A stretch of 14,281 nucleotides of DNA, from positions 2,116,048-2,130,328 of the forward strand of contig CP070800.1 of assembly GCA_020343555.1 (NCBI GenBank), in the 5' to 3' direction. The stretch comes from Dehalococcoidales bacterium. Lineage in GTDB: Bacteria > Chloroflexota > Dehalococcoidia > Dehalococcoidales > UBA2162. Below are positions 6,383-13,199 of this stretch, in pieces; position 1 is the first letter of the stretch, and each line of letters starts with the position of its first letter. The translations under genes were made by a program, and so were the position numbers. Below the pieces are notes generated by a model. That model was given only the letters and a program-made list of their open reading frames with translations. It was not told the origin of the DNA and searched no databases.

Positions 6383-7788
6383 TGTCTATTGTAAACCGAA
6401 GTCTGGTAACGATCGATGACTTGTCTGCGTCGGAAATAGAATCTGTCTTTTCACTGGCTGGAGAGATGGAAGGTACGATTGAAAAACAGACCGGTGTCTG
6501 CCAGGGGATGATAATGGCAAGTCTGTTTTTCGAACCGAGTACTCGAACCAGATTATCATTCGAAGCTGCCATGCACAGACTGGGCGGGGACGTGATCGGA
6601 GTATCCGACGTCGAATCGACCTCTTTAGCCAAAGGTGAAAGCATCGCCGATATGGCAAGAATCGTGGGAAGCTATGCGGATATTCTCGTAATACGACATC
6701 CCTGGGAAGGAGCCGCGAAAGTAGTCGCCGATTATGCAGGCGTACCGGTGATTAACGCCGGTGACGGCGGTCATCAGCATCCGACCCAGACGCTTCTCGA
6801 CCTGTACACTATCAGGAAAGAAAGAGGTTCCCTCAGGGGGTTAACGATAGCTCTGTGGGGTGATCTTAAATACGGTCGAACGACTCACTCCCTGATATTA
6901 GCACTCGCCAAGTTCGGCGCCAATATGCTGTTCTGTCCCAGTCCGGGGCTTGAAGTACCTCCAAACGTAATCAGAAAGCTGATCACCGAATACGGAGGAG
7001 AAATCGAGACACATGATGTGACGCAGGATTTAGATGAATCATTCCCGATCGATGCTATTTATAAAACACCTGACAGCCCGCACCAACTGGCGATGATGCC
7101 CGATGTAAATATTGAAATTGAATTGAGAAAAGGAGTGGATGCGTTATACGTTACACGACCCCAGAAGGAAAGATTTACCGAAGGTGAAGATAAGAGCAGG
7201 ACTAGAAAATTCCCGATTGTGAACCAGGAATTTTTAAGCGGAAAAGAATTCAGGAAAACCATGGTAATGCACCCGCTTCCCCGAGTCGATGAGCTTGCGT
7301 ATGACGTTGATTCGGATCCCCGGGGAATGTATTTCAAACAGGCAGCTCATGGTGTACCCGTAAGGATGGCTCTCCTTTCACTTTTGCTGGGACGCTTAAA
7401 ACCAAGTGTAACGGAAAGTGATTTACCGGTACCTCGACTCGATTATCCTGTATATAACAGGGGCTACGCGGTAGCTTGCCCTAATTCACGGTGTGTTTCA
7501 GTGCAAGAAACAGAAATTAAATACCTTGTACCCGAGTTTCTGATAACAAGTCGAGATCCCCTGACACTCAGATGCGTATATTGCGAACATGGATTTCAAC
7601 CCGGTTTTGTGGCCAGTTCCGACTGGCATGAAGGTAAACTGGAAAACAAAAAATACCACAGTGCCGACAGTCGCTTTGCACGTACCATAAAAACCGAAAA
7701 CCTGGTGCTATTCGATACGGAGAGACAGGCGCAGGCAATGGGTTTCATGCCAAGTCATTTCGTTTCAGAATCTCCGGATGACAAATAA
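6382..7788 (+). CDS. pyrB: Aspartate carbamoyltransferase fused to a PyrI-type zinc domain, with an extra C-terminal module
   Basis: The enzyme joins carbamoyl phosphate and aspartate, the committed step of pyrimidine synthesis. The 468-aa product is far longer than a usual catalytic chain (about 310). The catalytic part (about 1-345) has the carbamoyl-phosphate loop FEPSTRTRLSFE (50-61), a SLAKGES loop, GHQHPTQTLLDL (130-141), WGDLKYGRT and MHPLPRVDE (296-304). Next comes a domain with C366-x4-C371 and C398-x2-C401 (ACPNSRC, LRCVYCEHGF). This is the zinc motif of the separate regulatory chain PyrI, but PyrI's nucleotide-binding allosteric domain is missing. Comparable fusions are known, for example in Thermotoga. 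The last 55 residues (about 414-468) resemble an Ada-type zinc module without its cysteines. The ATG at 6382 has AAGGAG 5 nt upstream and overlaps the pyrR stop. A GTG at 6379 is less likely. Confidence 0.96.
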   Translation: MSIVNRSLVTIDDLSASEIESVFSLAGEMEGTIEKQTGVCQGMIMASLFFEPSTRTRLSFEAAMHRLGGDVIGVSDVESTSLAKGESIADMARIVGSYADILVIRHPWEGAAKVVADYAGVPVINAGDGGHQHPTQTLLDLYTIRKERGSLRGLTIALWGDLKYGRTTHSLILALAKFGANMLFCPSPGLEVPPNVIRKLITEYGGEIETHDVTQDLDESFPIDAIYKTPDSPHQLAMMPDVNIEIELRKGVDALYVTRPQKERFTEGEDKSRTRKFPIVNQEFLSGKEFRKTMVMHPLPRVDELAYDVDSDPRGMYFKQAAHGVPVRMALLSLLLGRLKPSVTESDLPVPRLDYPVYNRGYAVACPNSRCVSVQETEIKYLVPEFLITSRDPLTLRCVYCEHGFQPGFVASSDWHEGKLENKKYHSADSRFARTIKTENLVLFDTERQAQAMGFMPSHFVSESPDDK

Positions 7789-9101
7789 TGGATCAACCGT
7801 TACTCATCAAGAGCGGCAGAATAATTGATCCCGGCAGGGGATTGGATAAGATCGATGACCTGCTGATACGCGCAGATGGTACTCTAGCCTTCCTGGATAA
7901 AGATACGATCATTCCAGAATCTGAATACCGAATAATCGATGCCGACGGTATGATCATATGTCCCGGATTTATAGATCTTCACTGCCATCTCAGGCAACCT
8001 GGTTATGAAGACAAAGAAACTATCGCTACCGGTACCCAAGCCGCGGCAAAGGGCGGTTTTACCACTGTCTGCTGTATGCCTAATACAAATCCCGCCTTGG
8101 ACAATCCCGAAACCGTCAAACTGGTACAGGCTATCGCCGAAAAAGAAAGTCCGATCCGTGTGCTGCCAATCGCAAGCATTACAAAGGGAAGACAGGGACA
8201 GCAATTATCAGACTTCAGGAAACTGGCTTCACTCTTAGTCGCAGGATTTAGTGACGACGGTTCATCGGTAACCGATGAAAATCTTATGTGTAAAGCGCTG
8301 ATGGAATGTCAAAAACTCGGGTTACCATTAATAGAACACTGTGAAGTACCAGAACTTGCTGGCGACGGTGTTATCAATGAAGGAAAGATATCAAAGAAAC
8401 TTGGTCTGCTGGGGATTCCGGATGCAGCTGAAGAGCAGATGGTTGCCCGTGATATACGCCTTGCCGCAGAAACCGGCGGTTGGGTGCATATAGCTCATGC
8501 CAGTACATCTGACACCGTAGAGTTGGTTCGTCGGGCTAAGTCAGAAGGCATATACGTTACCGCCGAAGTAACTCCTCATCACCTGACTCTAACCGAAGAC
8601 GAGGTAGTTACCCATGGTACAGCTGCCAAAGTCAACCCTCCTTTAAGAACCCAGGCTGATATAAATGCACTTATAGAAGGACTGAATGACGGTACAATAG
8701 ATATAATTGTTACCGACCACGCTCCTCATACGGACACCGATAAGGTGTGTACCATGGCACAAGCAGCGTTCGGTATCAGCGTTTTCGAGACCGCTCTTGG
8801 AAGCCTTATGACGTTGGTGCATAATGGACGGATTACTATGAACACTCTGGTCGAAAAACTGACTCGACAGCCTGCAATACTCCTAGGCGAAAGATACGCG
8901 ATTACAGGCATGCTTGAAGACGGGAAAGCTGCTGATTTAGTGATAATTGATCCTGACAGAGAGTGGGTGGTTTACCCGGAGGAGTTCGTTTCCAGGGGGA
9001 AAAACACTCCTCTTGCAGGGAGTAATCTAAAGGGAAAAGTAATGATGACCATATCAAAAGGTGAATTGGTTTATAAAGATGAAGCGTTAAGCATTCAGTA
9101 A
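7788..9101 (+). CDS. pyrC: Dihydroorotase (class I, Bacillus type)
   Basis: This enzyme cyclises carbamoyl aspartate to dihydroorotate, the third pyrimidine step, in the cytoplasm. The 437-aa length suits class I enzymes. Metal and substrate motifs appear in order: H65-x-H67 in IDLHCHLRQPG, D157 in FSDDGSS (the aspartate that replaces the carboxylated lysine in Bacillus-type enzymes), H184 in IEHCE, H237 in HIAHAS, then NPPLR and D310 in VTDHAPH. The N-terminal strand region (LIKSGRIIDP) and the C-terminal DLVIIDPDREW fold as the usual beta sandwich of amidohydrolases. The ATG overlaps the pyrB stop by one base (TAATG), and no strong Shine-Dalgarno precedes it. Translation probably depends on ribosomes finishing pyrB. 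Regulation should be through the leader upstream of pyrR. Confidence 0.97.
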   Translation: MDQPLLIKSGRIIDPGRGLDKIDDLLIRADGTLAFLDKDTIIPESEYRIIDADGMIICPGFIDLHCHLRQPGYEDKETIATGTQAAAKGGFTTVCCMPNTNPALDNPETVKLVQAIAEKESPIRVLPIASITKGRQGQQLSDFRKLASLLVAGFSDDGSSVTDENLMCKALMECQKLGLPLIEHCEVPELAGDGVINEGKISKKLGLLGIPDAAEEQMVARDIRLAAETGGWVHIAHASTSDTVELVRRAKSEGIYVTAEVTPHHLTLTEDEVVTHGTAAKVNPPLRTQADINALIEGLNDGTIDIIVTDHAPHTDTDKVCTMAQAAFGISVFETALGSLMTLVHNGRITMNTLVEKLTRQPAILLGERYAITGMLEDGKAADLVIIDPDREWVVYPEEFVSRGKNTPLAGSNLKGKVMMTISKGELVYKDEALSIQ

Positions 9102-9110
9102 GGAGTAGAA

Positions 9111-9908
9111 TTGATACAAACTGAAGCACGTATCGTAGATATAAATGAAACATACATTCCGGGGCTGGAGAAACCAAACGGACGAAGCATAGAATCTAGT
9201 CTGACGGTAATCTTGGATTGCCCTGAAATAGCTGCGGAAGCCAGACCGGGGCAGTTCGTGATGGTGAACTGTGGTCAAAGTACTCTCCCGAGACCTTTCT
9301 CCATCAACAGAGTAACGAACAATGGTGAAATTACCTTGTTTATTTCGGTACTGGAAAACGGAATCGGAACCGAATGGCTTTCAAAACGCAAACCGGGAGA
9401 CATGGTGAAGTTACTCGGACCACTGGGTAATGGTTTTACAATTGATGAAACTTCACATAATATATTTCTGGTCGGCGGAGGTATGGGTCTCGATCCCCTT
9501 GTTTTCCTGGCGGAAGAAGCTGTCAGCAAAGGGATTTTAGTTACACTAATGTATGGTACACAGAATAAATATCGGTACCCTGTAGAAAGAGTACTTTCCG
9601 GGGTGAGTATTGTCAGTGCAACCGAAGACGGTTCGATAGGGCACCACGGTATGGTAACGGAGTTGATACCTGAATACATTAACACTGCCGACCAGGTATT
9701 TATCTGCGGTCCTTTAGCGATGTATAAATACTTACATCATCAGAAACTCATGAAAGACAAATCGATCCAGGTCTCATTAGAAGTACGAATGGCTTGTGGC
9801 CGTGGTCTATGTTACGGCTGTACGATTCAGACCATAAATGGGAAGAGAAGGGTATGCGAAGATGGACCTGTGTTTGACTTCAACAATATAGACTGGGACA
9901 GTATTTGA
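9111..9908 (+). CDS. pyrK: Dihydroorotate dehydrogenase electron-transfer subunit PyrK
   Basis: PyrK carries FAD and a [2Fe-2S] cluster, passing electrons from dihydroorotate dehydrogenase (PyrD class 1B) to NAD+. The 265-aa product shows the FAD motif RPFSIN (61-66), GPLGNGF (103-109), the nucleotide loop VGGGMG (121-126) and CGP near 199-201. It ends with four cluster cysteines C229, C234, C237 and C249 in ACGRGLCYGC and RRVCEDGPVF. All expected ligands are present. The start is TTG at 9111, 5 nt after AAGGAG, which overlaps the pyrC stop. pyrD normally follows pyrK in such operons; here an ABC transporter does, so PyrD must be encoded elsewhere or another dehydrogenase may be used. It is the last pyr gene in the window. 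Confidence 0.95.
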   Translation: MIQTEARIVDINETYIPGLEKPNGRSIESSLTVILDCPEIAAEARPGQFVMVNCGQSTLPRPFSINRVTNNGEITLFISVLENGIGTEWLSKRKPGDMVKLLGPLGNGFTIDETSHNIFLVGGGMGLDPLVFLAEEAVSKGILVTLMYGTQNKYRYPVERVLSGVSIVSATEDGSIGHHGMVTELIPEYINTADQVFICGPLAMYKYLHHQKLMKDKSIQVSLEVRMACGRGLCYGCTIQTINGKRRVCEDGPVFDFNNIDWDSI

Positions 9909-9933
9909 CGTTGCCTGTTCTAACGGTTATAGT
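9905..9933 (+). promoter_or_regulatory. Likely promoter of the ABC transporter genes
   Basis: TTGACG (9905-9910) and TATAGT (9928-9933) are 17 nt apart, each with one mismatch to consensus. The -35 box overlaps the pyrK stop codon. This would let the transporter be expressed independently of the pyr attenuator. Confidence 0.5.
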
Positions 9934-9957
9934 TTGTAGACACTCAGGAGAATTTAA

Positions 9958-10872
9958 TTGCCAGTAGTCGAAGCCCACGAATTAACCAGGAATTTCGGTA
10001 CACTCACAGCCGTTGAAGACCTGTCACTGGAAATGGAGCAGGGTGAAGTCCTTGCCTTTCTCGGCCCTAACGGAGCCGGAAAAACTACGACGATTCGTAT
10101 GCTTTCGGGAATAATTTCTCCTACCAACGGGTACGCTGTAGTTGCTGGTCATCGCACTGACCGGGAAGTAGAACAGATTCACGAATCTATTGGGCTCTTA
10201 ACTGAAACTCCAGGATTTTATGATGCACTTACTGCCATATGGAATCTTGGATTTTACGCTAGGTTCTATCGCGGACTTGATGTTGATAAACAGATAGAAA
10301 AGTATCTGAAAATAACCGGATTATGGGACAGGCGGGATGCGAAGGTCGGTACCTATTCCAAGGGTATGAAACAGAGATTGGCGCTTGCCAGGGCTCTGAT
10401 CCATGAACCGGATGTGATTTTTCTTGATGAGCCGACAGCTGCTCTCGATCCCGAAGCAGCCAGGGAAGTACGCGACCTGGTTAAGAAATTAAGCAGCGAG
10501 GGACGCACAATATTCCTTTCCACTCATAATCTGACTGAAGCTGAACAGTTGTGCAGCAGGATCGCCGTTGTCCAGACTCATTTGCTGGCACTGGATACAC
10601 CAACCAACCTCCGGCAGCGTCTCTTCAGACGCCAGGTAGTCGTCCAGCTGGATGGTCTATCCGAGTCTGTCATTGCTCTGGTAAGAGGACTTCCCTTTGT
10701 TCGTAATGCAGAAACAACTGCCAATGAAATATTTGTGGAATTAAATGATCCTGAAAAAACCCGCCCTGAACTGGTTCGTCATATCGTCGAAGCCGGCGGC
10801 AGGATAATGTCGGTCTCGGAACAGCAGCACTCGCTGGAAGAAGTATACCTGAACCTTATGAACGAGAAATAA
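9958..10872 (+). CDS. ABC-2 type transporter ATP-binding protein
   Basis: This 304-aa cytoplasmic ATPase powers the permease encoded next to it. It has Walker A GPNGAGKT (36-43), the signature YSKGMKQR (133-140), Walker B VIFLDEP (153-159) and the H-loop histidine H190 in STHN. In the Q-loop region the sequence is GLLTETPGFYDALT, a form common in this export subfamily. A C-terminal domain of about 95 residues follows the ATPase core, as in drug- or antibiotic-export ATPases of the CcmA/NatA type. The substrate is unknown. The start is TTG at 9958, with AGGAG 7 nt upstream. It is followed after one base by the permease gene, so the two are translated together. Confidence 0.93.
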   Translation: MPVVEAHELTRNFGTLTAVEDLSLEMEQGEVLAFLGPNGAGKTTTIRMLSGIISPTNGYAVVAGHRTDREVEQIHESIGLLTETPGFYDALTAIWNLGFYARFYRGLDVDKQIEKYLKITGLWDRRDAKVGTYSKGMKQRLALARALIHEPDVIFLDEPTAALDPEAAREVRDLVKKLSSEGRTIFLSTHNLTEAEQLCSRIAVVQTHLLALDTPTNLRQRLFRRQVVVQLDGLSESVIALVRGLPFVRNAETTANEIFVELNDPEKTRPELVRHIVEAGGRIMSVSEQQHSLEEVYLNLMNEK

Positions 10873-10873
10873 C

Positions 10874-11686
10874 GTGACAATAGATCGTATTAAAAATGTC
10901 CTGCGAAACGAATGGAAGGTTCTCACCAGCGAGCCTACCACGATAATGCTCTTTACACTCCTGCCATTAATAATACTCGCTGAGGCAATGGTAGCGATCT
11001 GGCTTGTAGCGATGATTGGCGGTGATTCAATGGCAGGTAATGAATTCTTTGCCGGGACACTGGATAAACTCGTTACCAGTTATCCCGGCGCCACGAATCT
11101 GCCGGATATCGACCGGGTAAGGTTACTGCTTCTCACTCAGCTTAACTTTTTTACCCTGCTGATACCGACGATGGTTGCCATTTATGCTGGAGCATATGGG
11201 ATCGTTGAAGAAAAGGTATCGAACAGTCTTGAACCATTACTGGCTACACCGGTAAAAACATGGGAACTGCTGTTTGGAAAAGCAATGGCGGGATTCCTAC
11301 CAGCTATGATTATTACCTGGATATGTGCAGCTCTCGCCCTGGCGGGAGTGTATATCCTGGGCTGGGGATACCTTATCGGACACTATATCAATGTATTATG
11401 GGCGGTGAATTTTTTCCTTATCTCACCGGCGGTTGCTTTTCTCAGCTTCCTCCTAGGGATAATCGGCTCATCACGTGCCAGGGATCATCGCAGCGCTCAA
11501 AACATGGTACTGTTCATTATTTTCCCCATCTTCATTCTAATCGCCATACAGATGACCGGAGTTATCTGGTTTACTCCTTTTCTCATCATTGTAATGGGGA
11601 TTGTGTTATGCATTGTCGATCTTCTGGTCCTGCGAATAGCCGTGAGGTTATTCCAACGGGAATCGATAATAATCAGGTGGCGCTAA
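10874..11686 (+). CDS. ABC-2 type transporter permease
   Basis: The 270-aa product is an integral membrane protein with about six hydrophobic helices, near residues 24-48, 92-110, 138-162, 176-200, 210-230 and 235-257. The segment VEEKVSNSLEPLLATPV (111-127), followed by ELLFGK, is the characteristic ABC-2 coupling motif that contacts the ATPase. A hydrophilic loop at about 50-85 lies between the first two helices, outside the membrane. The protein probably exports a lipid, drug or peptide; nothing shows which. GTG at 10874 begins one base after the ATPase stop, with only a weak upstream site (CGAGAA), so translation is probably coupled. A YjbQ-family gene follows after 24 nt. Confidence 0.9.
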   Translation: MTIDRIKNVLRNEWKVLTSEPTTIMLFTLLPLIILAEAMVAIWLVAMIGGDSMAGNEFFAGTLDKLVTSYPGATNLPDIDRVRLLLLTQLNFFTLLIPTMVAIYAGAYGIVEEKVSNSLEPLLATPVKTWELLFGKAMAGFLPAMIITWICAALALAGVYILGWGYLIGHYINVLWAVNFFLISPAVAFLSFLLGIIGSSRARDHRSAQNMVLFIIFPIFILIAIQMTGVIWFTPFLIIVMGIVLCIVDLLVLRIAVRLFQRESIIIRWR

Positions 11687-11710
11687 TAGCAAGTATTTCC
11701 GGAGGCAGGT

Positions 11711-12127
11711 ATGGTTATCACATCGAAAATCTCTCTCCAGACAAAGGGTAACGGTGATAGTATTGATATTACTTCTCAAATTCAAGATGAAATCGATTCA
11801 AATAATATCAACAGCGGGACAGTGACGGTTTTCGTGAGTGGATCGACTGCAGGTCTTACTACCATTGAATACGAACCGGGCGTAGTATCGGATTTTGAAG
11901 AAATGTTCGAACGGATTATTCCGAAAGGAATGAAATACGAACATGATCGTGCCTGGGGAGATGGCAACGGGCATTCGCATGTACGAGCGTCATTACTGGG
12001 TCCTTCATTGGTAATACCTTTCAGCGATAAGAGATTGATACTCGGGACCTGGCAGCAGGTAATCCTCGTGGATTTCGATAACCGACCTCGTTCCAGGCAG
12101 GTAATTCTGCAGATAATGGGTGAGTAG
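11711..12127 (+). CDS. yjbQ: YjbQ/UPF0047-family protein
   Basis: The 138-aa length is normal for the family. Conserved segments are visible in order: TVTVFVSGSTAGLTTIEYEP (37-56), H79, then GNGHSHVRASLLGPS (86-100), and GTWQQVILVDFDNRPRSR (112-129) at the end. The conserved histidines (H79, H88, H90) probably bind a metal. Family members form compact beta-rich trimers. Some are annotated as having weak thiamine-phosphate-synthase activity, but the physiological role is not settled. No thiamine gene is nearby. The ATG has GGAGGCAGG just upstream. It follows the ABC-2 genes on the same strand and may share their transcript; the next promoter begins only 6 nt after its stop. Confidence 0.93.
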   Translation: MVITSKISLQTKGNGDSIDITSQIQDEIDSNNINSGTVTVFVSGSTAGLTTIEYEPGVVSDFEEMFERIIPKGMKYEHDRAWGDGNGHSHVRASLLGPSLVIPFSDKRLILGTWQQVILVDFDNRPRSRQVILQIMGE

Positions 12128-12133
12128 GATTTC

Positions 12134-12163
12134 TTGACAGCCTTGAGATGAGAGTCTTATAAT
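12134..12163 (+). promoter_or_regulatory. Perfect-consensus promoter of the desulforedoxin pair
   Basis: TTGACA (12134-12139) and TATAAT (12158-12163) both match the housekeeping-sigma consensus exactly, with an 18-nt spacer. Transcription would start near 12170, about 54 nt before the first desulforedoxin ATG. It is the strongest-looking promoter in the window. Confidence 0.85.
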
Positions 12164-12173
12164 AACCTTGATT

Positions 12174-12199
12174 TCGGTAGTCCCTGATGAGATTACCGA
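12174..12199 (+). promoter_or_regulatory. Hairpin at the 5' end of the desulforedoxin leader
   Basis: TCGGTAGTC (12174-12182) pairs with GATTACCGA (12191-12199): nine pairs including one G-U, with an 8-nt loop. It starts within a few bases of the predicted transcript start and ends before the ribosome-binding site GGAAGGTGA. It could protect the mRNA 5' end or act as a regulatory element. It has no U-tract, so it is not a terminator. Confidence 0.5.
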
Positions 12200-12223
12200 T
12201 ATATTTTGCTGGAAGGTGAAGTT

Positions 12224-12343
12224 ATGGCGAATGAGATAGGGAAAAGATACGCCTGCGCGAAATGTGGCGCCGAATTCATTGTTACCAGAGCAGGTGATGG
12301 CACGGTAAGTTGCTGCGGTCAGCCGATGGAACAGAAGAAATAG
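12224..12343 (+). CDS. Desulforedoxin-like small iron protein (39 aa), copy 1
   Basis: The 39-aa product begins MANEIGKRYACAKCG and contains C11-x2-C14 and C30-C31. The C-x2-C-x15-C-C spacing is that of Desulfovibrio desulforedoxin and of the N-terminal domain of desulfoferrodoxin, which bind one iron through four cysteines. The glycine after the double cysteine (CCGQPM) is also conserved. Length matches the 36-37-aa free-standing desulforedoxin. There is no superoxide reductase catalytic domain. It is probably a small redox protein or metal carrier, perhaps in oxidative-stress defence; this role is inferred. GGAAGGTGA precedes the ATG. It is first of two related genes behind a perfect-consensus promoter. 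Confidence 0.88.
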   Translation: MANEIGKRYACAKCGAEFIVTRAGDGTVSCCGQPMEQKK

Positions 12344-12368
12344 AACAGTTCAAGGAGGTACCTGTTAA

Positions 12369-12512
12369 GTGGCAAGTCAACTTGGGAAAAGATATAAATG
12401 TGAAGTGTGCGGCACAGAAATACTGTGTGTCAAAGCCGGTGAAGGCGTTATGACCTGCTGTGACAAAGAGATGGAGGTCCAGGAACCGAGAACAATCCCT
12501 TCGTCCGACTAG
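12369..12512 (+). CDS. Desulforedoxin-like small iron protein (47 aa), copy 2
   Basis: The 47-aa product begins MASQLGKRYKCEVCG and repeats the pattern of its neighbour: C11-x2-C14 and C30-C31 with identical numbering. It is clearly a paralogue, sharing the GKRY, CxxCG, AGxG and CC positions. It differs in several ways. The residue after the double cysteine is Asp rather than Gly, an extra cysteine is at C20, and an eight-residue tail (RTIPSSD at the end) is added. Four-cysteine iron binding should be retained. The start is GTG at 12369, with AGGAGG 10 nt upstream. It lies 25 nt after copy 1 and just before a strong terminator, so the two form a small operon. A role in electron transfer or reactive-oxygen defence is inferred only. 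Confidence 0.85.
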   Translation: MASQLGKRYKCEVCGTEILCVKAGEGVMTCCDKEMEVQEPRTIPSSD

Positions 12513-12558
12513 GGTCTTATCAAAATATTTTTTAAAGAAAAGTGAATTAATAAACAGA

Positions 12559-12591
12559 AGTATAGCTCACGAACGTGGGCTATACTTTTTT
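12559..12591. terminator. Strong intrinsic terminator after the desulforedoxin pair
   Basis: AGTATAGCTCACG (12559-12571) pairs with CGTGGGCTATACT (12574-12586), 12-13 pairs with one G-U and a tiny loop, followed by six T (12586-12591). It stops plus-strand transcription between the convergent desulforedoxin and folE genes. The folE stop codon (12592-12590) overlaps the T-run. On the minus strand the stem is followed by a weaker TTCTGTTTATT, so it may work both ways. Confidence 0.9.
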
Positions 12592-13156
12592 AACGATTAG
12601 TAAGAAGAGCCATAAATTCTGCCCTGGTAGATGGTTTACTTCGGAACGAACCTCTCAATGCAGACGTCTGCATTGAGCTGCCCGGTTTTTTGACACCCCG
12701 CATCATCATGCACAGGTGTTCCGCCTGTATTACTACTCCTGTTCCGGAAGGATTTATCCCTTGATTTATAGCATCGGCTATCTGGCTGGTCATACGTTCC
12801 TGTAACTGAGGACGCCTGGCGACTATCTCGACTACTCGAGCAATCTTACTGGCACCAACGACCCGGCCTTTTTCATTGGGAATATATCCCACATGGGCTG
12901 TACCAAAAAAAGGAAGCAGGTGGTGTTCACACATAGAATAAAAGGGAATATCACGGATTATGACCATTTCCCGGTGACCTTCATCGAACTCGATATCAAG
13001 TACGGATTTGGGATCTACGTTCATTCCACTAAATATTTCAGAGTACATATCGGCTACACGACCTGGTGTTCCTGAAAGGCCTTCTCTTTCAGGATCGTCG
13101 CCTATCGCTTTAATCATGGATACCACAGCTTCTTTTAGGGCTTCAGCGTTGTGCAA
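12590..13156 (-). CDS. folE: GTP cyclohydrolase I
   Basis: FolE converts GTP to 7,8-dihydroneopterin triphosphate, the entry to folate (and in some organisms to other pterins or deazapurines). The 188-aa length is typical of type IA enzymes. Zinc ligands are C76 and H79 in MCEHHLLPF, and C149 in HLCMMMRGV. Further signature parts are TPGRVA near 30-35, GHVGYIP-like AHVGYIP at 87-93, [19 protein letters not shown] (103-121) and the region around KKPGS (156-160). All catalytic residues I expect are present. The start is TTG at 13156, 6 nt after GGAGG. It lies 43 nt downstream of the MFS gene on the same strand, without a clear promoter of its own, so it is probably co-transcribed with it. It ends at the shared terminator. 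Confidence 0.96.
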   Translation of the reverse strand: MHNAEALKEAVVSMIKAIGDDPEREGLSGTPGRVADMYSEIFSGMNVDPKSVLDIEFDEGHREMVIIRDIPFYSMCEHHLLPFFGTAHVGYIPNEKGRVVGASKIARVVEIVARRPQLQERMTSQIADAINQGINPSGTGVVIQAEHLCMMMRGVKKPGSSMQTSALRGSFRSKPSTRAEFMALLTNR

Positions 13157-13199
13157 TTCTATCCTCCCGTCTTGGATTCAGAATACCTGTAAAATCATA

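Noticed and set aside
11260..11751. Plus-strand frame of 163 codons over the permease
   Set aside because: It overlaps the well-supported ABC-2 permease in another frame and has no coherent composition or motif.
12182..12190. CTGATGA in the desulforedoxin leader as a hammerhead ribozyme core
   Set aside because: The required second core element GAAA and the three-stem layout are missing; the motif is the loop of a simple hairpin.
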